A DNA stretch of 25,230 nt from Blattamonas nauphoetae (lineage: Eukaryota; Preaxostyla; Oxymonadida). This document shows positions 9,381 through 19,826 of the stretch, in pieces (positions within the stretch are counted from its first letter, which is position 1; every line of letters starts with the position of its first letter). Position numbers and translations under genes: made by a program. The notes under the pieces were generated by a model. The model saw nothing but the letters and a program-made list of their open reading frames with translations. It made no database searches and was not told the origin of the DNA. Where the stretch lies: positions 1-25,230 of the forward strand of contig JARBJD010000667.1 in assembly GCA_033064195.1 (NCBI GenBank). Reading direction: 5' to 3'.

Positions 9381-9700
9381 CTCCACCAACATCAACAAAC
9401 ACACTCTTTCCTCTCTTCCCAGTTGTCACAAGTTCTCCTCCGAAATGATCGACGTGTCCAGCAAACACAATTCTTGTCGAAGGCACTCCGAAGTTCGAGA
9501 GAGTTTCGAGGAGGGACAGGATGCAGGCATCTTCCTCGGTTGATTGGCGTGGATCGCCCTTCTTCGCTTTTGCATTCAACTTTCATTTGGATAAATGTGA
9601 GCATAGTGGTGTGATCAGGGCTATGAAGTGGTCGAAATTGAAAATGAATGGCATGTTGAAGTGGAATTCTCTGTTTGTTCAATCAGGAGGTGAAAATGAT

Positions 9701-12700
9701 TCAATTGGATGTACTCGGCGACCTTTTTTGGGGAGTTTCGGACGAATCTTCCATTCTTTTGGATTTTCTAACAGGTTGATCGTCTTCCTCAAGATTTTCA
9801 TCCGTATCGAAACTTAAATCCAGATCGCGGTTTTTGGATGGCATTTGTGACAACATCCCAGGAACGTACGTTGAGGGTTCACCCAAAAACTGTTCTTCCA
9901 TTTCTTTCCGTGACCAATATGACAGTTGAGAAAACGTGCTATTTCGTCTTTTCCTTTCTTGACTTGTTGTTGGAACCAGCTCATCCAATCCGGGGAGAGG
10001 TGTGGAATAGCCTCCATTCGGCAAACAAAGAAGAGCTGCCAGATCTTTCCACGAGAGGCTGGTCTCCTTGAGATTTGTGAAGAGATGTTTCTGTTTCTTT
10101 CGCAGACGCACTCTGAACTCATCAATTGTCATTTCAATCGTCTCTTTGTATGTTTCGTCCAAATCTTCTCCATTCAAACAACGAAACAGAGAGTCATGAT
10201 CAAACTCGGTGAGTTCGATTTGAGTCTGACAGTACAAAAGCGCGAGTGATCGGTCAGGTGCGACGATGGCGTTGCTGTGACGAAAGAACGAAAATAGATG
10301 GTTGGCATCGCGTCTCAAGGCTTCGTCCTTGTTGATCAACTGCTTCAGTTTCGCCATTTCTTCATCATTAGTTGGTTTATGGTTTGTCACAAAATCCTTT
10401 AGAATCTCTTTTTCCTTAGAATCAAGCTCTGAGCCTTCGATCAATGTCACACATTGTCCCTCAGACTCTGGTGTTATATTTGGACAGCAAAATGAAATCA
10501 TGTCCTGGCGACGGCTGGACGGAAATCTTGGTTTTCTGTTCACCAACGAAAGAAGGGTGTCTCTGTCCCTGTCCAGAAGATTCTCTGCTGACAGGATTGC
10601 ATTCTCCAGGATACGTGAGTCCTCTTCGCTCACTTCATTGACCATCGGAATCAAGCGGTCCAGAAAGGCAAGAGTTGACATTTTGTCCTTCTGTTTCATT
10701 TCGAGACAAGTCAGTGCCGCATTCCAGCTGTCGACATCGTCCTGACTGAAGACGTGCTTCTCAACAAGCGATTTCAGCGTTTGCTTTTGAGCTGGTTCGA
10801 GTTGAAGGCAACTGTCAACGAGTATTGTGAGATGTGTCTTTTCAGATTCCTCGATTGGTGCATGGATCAGAAGAATGGTGCTCCAGACCTCTCTTTCTGT
10901 TCGTTTGAACGTTGTCTTGAGTTGAGCGAGCAGTTCGGTCTGTTTCTGTTGATTTGGTGGGACTTCAGTCATGAAGGGGATTACGTGGTGTCGGCACCAC
11001 CAAGGCAGCAGTGGGTTGGTCTTCATTCCTTTCATCACCAACTCCACATCGTCATCACTGAGATCTCTTCTCTTCCCCAGAACTTTATACTGAAGGACCT
11101 CCATCAAACGGTCAGATGCAACGGTGAGACTGTTTTTGAGACACATCTCCATCTGTTTGAGCTCGAGTTTTTGGGCGTCAGTTCCATTAAGCTTCTTGGG
11201 ATGAGAAAGATAAGATCTGCACCTTCCCAAAATGTCTGAGATGAGCGTCAGTGTTCCGCTCACATAAGCAACCAACACCTGCAGGTCGTACAGAGACAAT
11301 GAACTTAATGTGGGGATTCGAGTTTTGAGAGAATTCAGGTCAGAAGCAACGAGCAATGAGAACACACTTGGTGTCGAGAGAATGAGATTGGCATCATCCG
11401 GTGTCAATGGCTGCCCTAGATTGATGTGCTCGTCGATCTTTTTCAGACACTCCTTCGGATCCTTTTGGTCAACAAGAGAGAGAATCCCTCGGATCTCGAA
11501 GGGAGTGAGAATCTGTCTTGTGCCAAGGAGGAGAGTCTGTTTTGGGAAAATGCTCATTGGGAGATGGATGCATGCAAGAGGAACTTCTTTATTCTCCAAC
11601 AGAGCACCAAAATTGTCATGAGGTGGGTGTTGTGCACCCATTGATAACACATCATCTCCCATCTGTCCTCCAAATCCAATCCGCTGTTGATTTGCCCACA
11701 AATCAATCATGCGAGCTGACGTGGGCAGACGGCTGGTTGGGTCGCTGAATTCATTCAACAGAATTAGTCTGGTTTTGGTGCCTCTGAATGCAACGGCTGG
11801 TATGAGTGATGTAGCCGACTGAGGTGGTCGAGGAGCGTTCGGTCTGCGTGTGAAGTATGTGAAAATGTTGGGAATTGGATGAGTCTGAGAAACTTCAAAT
11901 CTGAGCTTTGTCTGTTCTGGTTCATCTGCGATGTGACATTCAGAGAGGAGAGACTCTGGCTCTCCTCCGACACCAACCATCACGACATCCATCTTGTGAA
12001 ACGCTGTCATCTTCCTGTTCGACTTTGGAATGAGTTTGTTTGGACAAGGACAGTCCAATTCGATCCTCTCAACGTATCTCCGTCGCTCATCACGACCGAT
12101 GCCTAGATTTGCAGGCTGAGTCGAGATCAGGTTGAATTCTAAAATGTGTCTTGTTGCGCCTTGTATGCTCCTCACTGTCAGAGCTTCTTCATATTTCTCC
12201 GGAATTGCCTCGCAATGATGATCTGGGAAGAATTCTGTAATGATGCGGTCACAGAAGAAGCATCGGAAGTGTGTTGGATTCGTGTTCGGCGGAAGAGCAG
12301 TTGCAGCTGACAAAATCAATCGCCCAGGATGAGTGAGAATGGCTTCCTTGAGGTCACGAGCATGGGCATCCATCACCCAAACGTTGTCTCGTGGGATGAA
12401 AGAGTCTGCGGGGTATTCGCGTTTCAAAAGAAAGAAATTGGTAGCTGGCTGCTTCACAAAGAAGACGAAAGGATGAATGTGTTGTTCGCTGAGCCCGTAG
12501 ACTCTGCATAGAAGTGTAAGAAAAAGGAACATCAGATCTGACGTTATTACACTGGCAAAGGTGTAGTTGGCGAGCGTGGATTTGATGAACATCACGCAGA
12601 TATCGTCAATCTTCAACTCACCTTGTTCTTCATGCACTTTGAAGAACAGCAGAACTGAAGAAAATCCAACATCGTTTCCACCAAGCGGTTTCGCACAGAA

Positions 12701-14549
12701 CGTGAAGCACTTCGCATCTGAGTCGTCTCGGTTCAGCAGTGTTGTCGATGAAATGAAGCAAGGATGCATCGGCGAGGAGAAGAGGAATGCCCACTTCTCG
12801 TCAAAGTCACTCAGTTTCTCCACAGGGATTGTCTTGATGTCGGGCAGAGAGGCTTTCCACATGCTTCCTGAATATCGCATGTGAACGAATGACTCGCCGA
12901 GGGGCGGTGGGAGTTGGATATCGTCAAGCATTTCGTCGGAGAGAAGTTTCCTTGCAGATCTCTGACAAAACCCTCCGAGAATGGCATCTGAGACAAAGGC
13001 ATGAAAGGCCGCTTCCCTATGTTGATTGAATTCTGCATTATCTGACAACGATTTGAGTGTTTCAATGTACTTCTCTTGCATTGTGGTATTGAATGTATCC
13101 AACGTGATCCATCGAGCTAACTCCGTTGCAAACTCGGTGTGCCAGTTGTGACAGTCATACTGTGGACACGAAAAGTGTATCAGTTTGTGCGAAACCTTGT
13201 CTGTGAACAGATCCCCAGGCTCAATACTGCCGATGTCTTTGCCTGATTTATAGACCGCATAGACAGCCGCTATGGGTGTTTCTTTCTGCAAGACATGGCG
13301 TGGAATGAACGAAAAGTGTTCAAGTCCTTGATGGATTTGATGGAGTTCATCCGGAGTGATGCCTCGTGTTCCCATCGTGTTGAGAAGCGCTGCTTGCTCT
13401 TGAGGCGTGTATTTCGGGACAACATACTCCAGAGTGAGACATCTGCACATTTTCTCGTCTGCACCCAATTGTTTCCATCTCGAACCCTTTGGTGATGTGA
13501 ACAGCACATAGTTGGTATCTCGTAGGAGCTTCGACCTTACAGAAATTGTAATTCTGAAACAAATTGAGAAAAATGTGACAAACTCATCGACGACATGCCA
13601 TTTTGTGTTTTCGAGTCTGTTCACGACGACTAATGGCGATCCCTGACAGATTTGGTTGTCCACATTCGGTGGATTTGTTGCAGTGAGAGTGTCGGACTGA
13701 TGGCCCACCAACAGGCGGAGGAAGTACGGAAAGTGTTCCACACTTGGGACCGAGACACTTCCAAGGAGTGTCCATCCGGGTTTTGACTTATTGGGACCGG
13801 GAAGTTTCAAAGCATTCGGTATGTAGACTTTTTCTTTCACTTTTTCAATCTTTTCGGCGTATACGTCCGTGCGCTCCGGTTCCTCGAACGAGTACACATC
13901 AAACGTGTATAGGTACGATGGAGTATCAAAGTTGAGGGGAGTGCCACTGCTAACGTCCATGGAAATGGTTGTTGTTCCTGTTCGAACTTTATTCTTCCGT
14001 TTGAAGACATAGACACGTTCCCCATCTTTTTTCGTCGTGACAGACTGAATAGTCGAATCAATAAAAAAGAATACAAACCTCCACTCCAAAGCTCATCAGT
14101 AGTGTAATGAACGGGAATCGACTGGCTGATTTCCCCATTCCAGGAGTGCCCGTGATAACATGGAGAATTTTGTAGATGACTTCTGTGTTGATATTCTTTG
14201 TATAATTGATAAATGTTTGTGAGTTCAAAATAAGATGGCCAAAGAGAGAGAATATTGAGGAGCGAAACAGATATTGCTTCAGAGAGTATCTATCATTGTG
14301 TTCTGCTTTCTCAGTCGGAAATGATTGATATAAGAGGTGTGACAAGTCTGAGAGTTCTTCATTGGTAAGCTGGTTGTCAAAATCAAGAAAGTCTGGTTGT
14401 TTTAGAACTCCAACACAGGAATCGATAATACCTTGAATCCTGCGAAGTATGCTCAAATCATCGTTTCCAAGATTCAGAGGACGTTCTGGTTTATCTGACT
14501 GGATATGTCGACTGATATTATTTCCCATTTGAACGAGCGACAAGATCAT
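9701..14549 (-). CDS. Crinkler/RHS-type P-loop NTPase, large protein, copy A (whole)
   Basis: Three exons: 14549-14079, 14044-13584 and 13553-9701, giving 1,594 residues. ATG 14549 has an in-frame stop two codons before it. Walker A is GTPGMGKS (residues 134-141). Walker B is WHVVDE (306-311), its last codon completed by intron 2. NYVLFTSPKGSRW follows, like the 'TSP' strand of Crinkler and trypanosome RHS NTPases, and SHKLIHF comes later as in those families. Residues about 610-645 (LLFFKVHEEQGELKIDD..MFIKSTLA) resemble the C-terminal restriction-endonuclease-like fold of CRN/RHS proteins, but the ExK is not preserved. A CFFCDRIITEFFPDHHC knuckle near 742-760 may bind metal. The long helical tail is unassigned. 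The basic end (RKSKRM...PQKRSPSTSN) could send it to the nucleus. CRN/RHS proteins are nuclear effectors or genome-conflict proteins; the role here is unknown. No break is seen once the introns are removed. Copy B lies 186 bases upstream. Confidence 0.75.
13554..13583 (-). other. 30-base intron 2 of copy A
   Basis: Begins GTTTGTCAC and ends TTTGTTTCAG. It is in phase 2, right inside the Walker B codon. At 30 bases with no stop, the frame also reads through unspliced, which would add ten residues. Copy B has 32 bases at the same place and cannot be read through, so splicing is the likelier state. Confidence 0.8.
14045..14078 (-). other. 34-base intron 1 of copy A
   Basis: Begins GTTTGTATTC and ends ACTATTCAG on the minus strand, with a run of Ts inside. 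Removal joins LMSFGVE to SVTTKKDGERVYVF (phase 0). The same joint in copy B needs a 36-base intron. Without splicing, the reading frame ends at once. Confidence 0.85.
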
Positions 14550-14735
14550 CCCCTAAATTATTGAGAAGCACTCTCCAATTCTCATTGAGAATAGTAACAG
14601 CGTGGTCCGAACAACTTTCATTTGCATAAATGTGAGCATAGTGGTGTGATCAGGGCTATGAAGTGGTCGAAATTGAAAATGAATGGCATGTTGAAGTGGA
14701 ATTCTCTGTTTGTTCAATCAGGAGGTGAAAATGAT

Positions 14736-17700
14736 TCAATTGGATGTACTCGGCGACCTTTTTTGGGGAGTTTCGGATGAATCTTTCATTCTTTTGGTCT
14801 TTCTACCAGGAAGACAGTCCATCTGGTCTGGTACGATGATCCGTGGCACGTACCCAGGAAGTGGTCCTATGGGAGAAAGAAGGTGCTCGGATTCCGAGTC
14901 AACACTCATCACGGGAGAATATGGTTCAAGTAATTCCATTTGAGAATCCTGTTCTGATTTGGCTTGTGGAAACAGTTCACTCAATCCAGGAAGAGGTGTG
15001 GAACCACCTCCATTCGGAAAACAAAGAAGAGCTGACAGATCTTTCCACGAGAGGCTGTTCTCCTTGAGATTTGTGAAGAGGTGCTTCTGTTTCTTTCGCA
15101 GAGATGTTTTGGATTGAAGCAGAGTTTTTCCAATGTCAATAATCGAGTCTTGGTCCAAAAAACTTGTCTTAAAATGACTGAACAGACTGATTAGATATTG
15201 TTTTATGATCCTCATTTCAGTGAGACAGGAGAAGAACACCAGTGATCGGTCAGATTCAAAGAGGGTTTTACTGCGATTAAAAAAGACGGTCAGATCTTCT
15301 TTGAACGGTTCCAGGGCTCCGTCAGTTTCGATCAACTTCTTCAGGCGAGTTATTTCTTCATCATTGATTGGTTTACGGGCCCTCACAATATCTTCGAGTT
15401 CCGTTTGAATATCCTTGGCAAGTTTCGATTTTTTGATCGCTTTGACGATTGTGCCCTCAAGTTCGTATTTAGGACTCGGACGACACAACGTCGCAATCTC
15501 TGTGCGACGGCTGGAGGTGAGTCTCGGTGTTCCGTTCACCAAAGAAACAAGAGTTTCCTTCGTCTTCTCCGAAAAGGGTTCTTGTTCGATGAGTGCCACA
15601 ATTTCTGTTTTATCTTTGCTCACTCCCCTCGGCTTCTGAAGACATTCGCGCAAAAGAGTACGTGACGACATATCCAGCCTCTTTTTCTGTTCGAGATCGT
15701 TCAGAATCTCATTCCATTTGTCGACGTCTGCACTGAGACCGTCCTGAACGAGAAGTGAAGTCAGTGTTGGTTTATGAGCTGGGTTGTGTTGAGAACATTT
15801 GTCGATGAGAGATTTGAGATCATCGTTTTCAGACCCTTCGATTGGTGCATGCATCAGGAGAACTGTGATGCAGACCTCTCGATCTTTCCGTTTGAGCTTT
15901 GCATCTTTCTGAGAGAGCAGGTCCACCAGTTCGTCGTAGTTCTTTGTCACATCTGTCACGAATGGGAAGACGTGTTTTCGGCACCGCTTCGGCAGCAGCG
16001 GGTTGGTCCTCATTCCTTCCACCACCAACTCCACATCGGCATCACCGAGATCTTTTCTCTTTCCCTGAAGTCGAAGTTGAAGGGCCTTGTTCAAACGGCC
16101 ATATGCAACAGTGAAATGATCCTGAAGACATCTTTTCATCCATCTGAGCTCGAGGTTTTGGGCGGCAGTTCCATCAAGCTTCTCGTGACGATAAAGATAA
16201 GCCATGCACTTTTCCAAGATGTCTGTGATGAGCGCCAGCGTTCCGCTCACGAAGGCAACCAACGACTGGATGTCGTACAGAGGCAAGGAGCCTAATGCGG
16301 GGATTCTACTTTTGAGTGAATCAAGGTCGGAAGTGAGGAGTAACGGGAATGCCTTTCCATCTTTGAGAATGAGCTTTGCATCATCCCGCGTCAATGGCTG
16401 CCCATCATCGATGCAGTTCTTGATCATGAGTTGGCGATGTTCTTCGGATTCATGTTTGATCGGATATTGCTTGTCAACAAGAGAGAGAATCCCCCCGGAT
16501 CTCGAAGGGAGTGAGAATCCGTCTTGTGCCAAGCAATAGGGTCTGTTTTGGGAAAAAGTTCATCGGAAGATGAAGTTGAGCGAGAGGAACTCCTTTGTTC
16601 TCCAACTTATCACTAACATCTTCATGAGGGGAGTGTTGTTCACCCATTGACAACACACCATTCCTAATGTCTCCACTGAGTCCAATCCTCCGTTCATTTG
16701 CCCACACTCTAACCAGGCGAACTGACGTGAGCAGATGGCTGGTTGTGTTGTTGAATTCATTCCCGACAACGATCTTTTGTTCGCTGTCACTGGAGAGAAC
16801 TCGATTCCATGTCTCGTCAATCGGCACAGATGGTTGGGGGTCGTTTGGTCTTTGTGGGGAGTAGGTGAAAATGTTGGGAATCGGTTGAGAATGAGAGACG
16901 TCAAATCGGAGCCTTTTCCGCTCTTGTTCATTTGAGGTGAAATCGTGTTCGTAAGTTGACACTGTCTGTCCTCCGACGCCAACCATCACGACCTTCAGTC
17001 TGTCAAATGGTGTCATACTCCGTTTAGACTTTGGTATTTGTCTTTCAGGGTAAGGATAGCTCAAATCGATCCATTTCTGTTCAGGCTGCACAGGATTTGC
17101 ACCGTTGCCCGGATTCAAAGGCCGAGTCGGGATCAGGTCGAATTCAAAGATGTGGTCATCATTCTCTTGTGTTTGATTTGAATAAGGAGTATCAAACATC
17201 TGATCTTCCGTTTTAGACGAACTTTGTTCTTTCGTTTGAGACAAACTTTGTTCCTTCCTCGTTCTCCGGGCTTCTTCATATTTATCCGGAATTTTCTTGC
17301 AATGATGGCATGGGAAGTATTCCTTAACGATTTGGTCACAGAAATAGCATCGGAAGTGTGTTGGATTCGTGTTCGGTTCAAGAGTAGTTGCAGCTGACAA
17401 AACCAATCGCCCTGTACGTGCGAGCAGAATTTCCTTCAGTTCACGAGCATGACCATCCATCACCCATACATTCTCTCGTGGCATGAAAGATTCTGCGGGG
17501 TAGTCGCGTGTCAATGATATTTTTGAGACAGAAGGTTGCTTCACAAAGAAGAAGAAAGGATGAATGTGTTGTTCGCTGAGTCCGTACACTGTGCACAGCA
17601 GCTTTAGCCACAGGTACATCAGATTGGCCCCAGAATCGCTTATTGGGTGTGCCTTTGCGAGCGTGGACTGTATGAACATCGCAGAGAGATCATCGAGTTT

Positions 17701-19790
17701 CAACTCCCCTTGTTCTTCGTGAACTTTGAAGAAAAGTAAAAGTGAGTCAAAACCAGCATTGTTTCCGCCAATCGGTTTCAGATAGAACGTGAAGCATTTC
17801 GCATGAGATTCGTCTCGAAGCATTTGCTCTGGGTTCTCTTCATCATGATTAATGGTTGCTTGAACGGCTTCATCCACATCGCTGTGCATCGTGTGAGGTG
17901 ATGGTTTCTTCGCTTGAGCTTTGTTTCGTCGTGCTTGACGAGTATTTCTTTCTAGATTTGATGTGTCGTCATCGATGTTTGTTTGAGATGCTTCGCGATT
18001 TGGCGTGGAAAAGAGGCGTGCCCACTTCTCCTCAAAGTCATTCAGTTCATTAACATCGATTGTCTTCATGTCGGGCAGAAATACCTTTCGCATGCATACT
18101 GAATTTCTCAGGTAAACGAATGACTCGCCGATGGGCGGCGGGAGTTGGACACCATCAAGAAGACTCTCGTCAGAGAAAAAATGCTTGGCAGAGGTGAACC
18201 AAAACCCTCCGAGAATGGATTCTGAGACAAGTGCATGAAAGACTGCTCCCCTCTGCTGATTGAACTCTGCACTTTCCGACATATTCTCGAGGGTTTCAAT
18301 GTACTTCTCTTGCATTGTGGTGTTGTATGTATTCAACGTGATCCATCGAGCTAACTCCGTTGCAAACTCGGTGTGCCAGTTGTGACAGTCATATTGTGGA
18401 CACGAAAAGTGTATCAGTTTGTGTGAAACCTTGTCTGTGAACAGATCCTGAGGATCGATACAGCTAAGGTCTGTGCCTGGTTTATCGGCATTGCTCATTG
18501 CGTCCAGGGAGCTACCCGGGTTCAAGACAAAGCGTGGAACAAACGAAAAGAGTTCAACTCCCTGAAGAGTGTCGTCGACGTGTGTTTCACTGATTCCTCG
18601 TGTTCCCATCGTGTTGAGAAGTGCTGCTTGCTCTTGAGGCGTGTATTTTGGGACAACGTACTCCAGAGTGAGACGCCGATCCGTTTTCTCGGGTGTGCCG
18701 ACGTTTTTCCATCTCGAACCCTTTGGTGATGTGAACAGCACATAGTTGGTATCTCGTTGGAGCATTGAATCTTCAGAAATGGTAAGACTGAAAGGAATTG
18801 ATGAAAAAATGCGACAAACTCATCGACGACATGCCATTTTGTGTTTTCGAGTCTGTTCACGACGACTAATGACGGTTCTTGACAGATTTGGTTGTCCGCA
18901 TTCGGTGGATTTGTTGCAGTGAGAGTGTCGGACTGATGGCCCACCAACAGGCGGAGGAAGTACGGAAAGTGCTCCACACTTGGGACCGAGACACTTCCAA
19001 GGAGTGTCCATCCGGGTTTTGATTCTTCGGGACCAGGAAGTTCCACAGCATCCGGTACGTAGAGTTTTTCTTTCAAATTTCCTTTTGGTTCGGCTGGAGG
19101 CAAAGCAGACTTCGGTACCTTGAACGAGTGCACATCAAACGTGTATAGGTACGATGGAGTCTCAAAGTCGGGGAGGGTGCCACTGCTAACATCCATGGAA
19201 ATTTTGGCTGTTCCTGTTCTTTCTCGCTTCTCCCGCCGTTTGAAGACATAGACTTGTTCCCCATCTTTAAGTGTCGTGACGGACTGTGTGGTCGAATCAA
19301 TCAAAAAAAGAATGCAAACCTCTACGCCAAAGCTCATCAGTAGTGTAATGAACGGGAATCGACTGGCTGTTTTCCCCATTCCAGGAGTGCCCGTGATAAC
19401 ATGGAGTATTTTGTATATGATTACTTTTTCAATCTTCTTTGTATAATTGATAAAAGTTTGCGAGTTCAAAATAAGATGGCCAAAGAGAGAGAATGTTGAT
19501 GACCGAAATAGATATTGATTCAGAGAGTATAGGTCATTGTGTCCTGCTTTTTGAGTCGGAAATGATTGATACAACAGGTGTGACAAGTCCGAAAGGTGTT
19601 CGTTGGTAAGTGGGTCGTCAAAATCAAGAAAGTCTGGTTGTTTAAGAACTCCAACACAGGAATCAATGATAGCTTGAATCCTGCGAAGTATGATCAAATC
19701 AACATCTCCAAGACTCTGAGGAACAGTTGACGAGTTCTGCTGGTAATGTCGACTGACGTTACTTCCCATGTGATTGATTGACAAGATCAT
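14736..19790 (-). CDS. Crinkler/RHS-type P-loop NTPase, large protein, copy B (about one break)
   Basis: Same architecture as copy A: exon 1 19790-19320, exon 2 19283-18820, exon 3 from 18787. The encoded length would be about 1,660 residues. ATG 19790 is chosen because it matches the start of copy A, although the frame is open a little further. Walker A GTPGMGKS is intact. The Walker B ending becomes VVDD instead of VVDE after splicing. The nuclease-like segment reads LKLDDLSAMFIQSTLAKAHPIS, closer to the CRN/RHS 'QaT..K.HPI' wording than copy A. The knuckle is CYFCDQIVKEYFPCHHC. Two linkers are longer than in copy A, one made of short repeats with KEQS and KTE. The C-terminal basic end is the same as in copy A. 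It has about one break in the last exon, which could be real decay or an assembly error; otherwise it looks whole. Confidence 0.7.
18788..18819 (-). other. 32-base intron 2 of copy B
   Basis: Begins GTTTGTCGC and ends TTCCTTTCAG. Removal joins WHVVD to DLTISEDSMLQRDTNYVLF in phase 2. Unspliced, the downstream body would be out of frame, so this intron explains why the NTPase end and the body sit in different frames. Confidence 0.85.
19284..19319 (-). other. 36-base intron 1 of copy B
   Basis: Begins GTTTGCATTC and ends GACCACACAG. Removal joins MSFGVE to SVTTLKDGEQVYVF, exactly as in copy A. Because 36 is a multiple of three it also reads through unspliced; the 34-base partner in copy A shows that splicing is needed there. 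Confidence 0.8.
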
Positions 19791-19826
19791 TCCCTTAATC
19801 AGTGAAGAGCAGCAAGTCAACTTTCA

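Larger units (their letters stand above)
7746..9579 (-). pseudogene. FAN1-type structure-specific nuclease, 5'-truncated and interrupted (copy 2)
   Basis: Reading down the minus strand: GKSVFVDVGG, a 46-base intron (9335-9380), then MSVEEIALMSYSES and FGQLFDVLFADVL. These fit the FAN1 nuclease start (KSVFV...SVEELAL.HY...LF.LLFWDILF). Next come FLRNRCDAIDTQLRRIEAA and LREIVSRGWNRL, matching the FAN1 helices. Last is the VRR-NUC part, with EEVVIVEVKGPRDKLS and a proper C-terminus GVDIQLCRVAEE ending at 7746. The active-site E and K are present. An acidic, serine-rich insert lies between the helices. It is broken: the mariner-like element 7901-8385 sits inside the VRR-NUC domain. Against copy 1 there are also 1-2-base indels near 8399, 8432, 8488 and 8552. 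The N-terminal half is missing, the frame opening at 9579 with no ATG, exactly at the edge of the tandem unit that follows. Confidence 0.75.
9577..14611 (-). repeat. Tandem unit A (about 5.03 kb)
   Basis: Direct repeat with 14612-19817. Both units start at the same word CAACTTTCA (9577-9585 and 14612-14620), which occurs again at the far edge (19818-19826). The first 180 or so bases, which lie downstream of the gene on its own strand and run into its last codons, are nearly identical between units. Each unit carries one complete copy of the CRN/RHS-like gene. Confidence 0.8.
14612..19817 (-). repeat. Tandem unit B (about 5.2 kb)
   Basis: Second direct-repeat unit, bounded by CAACTTTCA at 14612 and 19818. 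Conservation with unit A is patchy. The NTPase part (for example 18820-19040 against 13584-13804) and the 3' flank (14612-14790 against 9577-9755) are nearly identical. The middle linkers are much more diverged and of different length. Confidence 0.8.

Noticed and set aside
9814-13500. Many shorter open frames on both strands inside 9701-19790
   Set aside because: They are shadows of the long minus-strand exons, with no consistent composition and no recognisable domains.
13554-14089. Calling copy A a pseudogene because its P-loop part and body lie in different frames
   Set aside because: A 34-base GT-AG intron at the same place as in copy B restores one frame without any other change.
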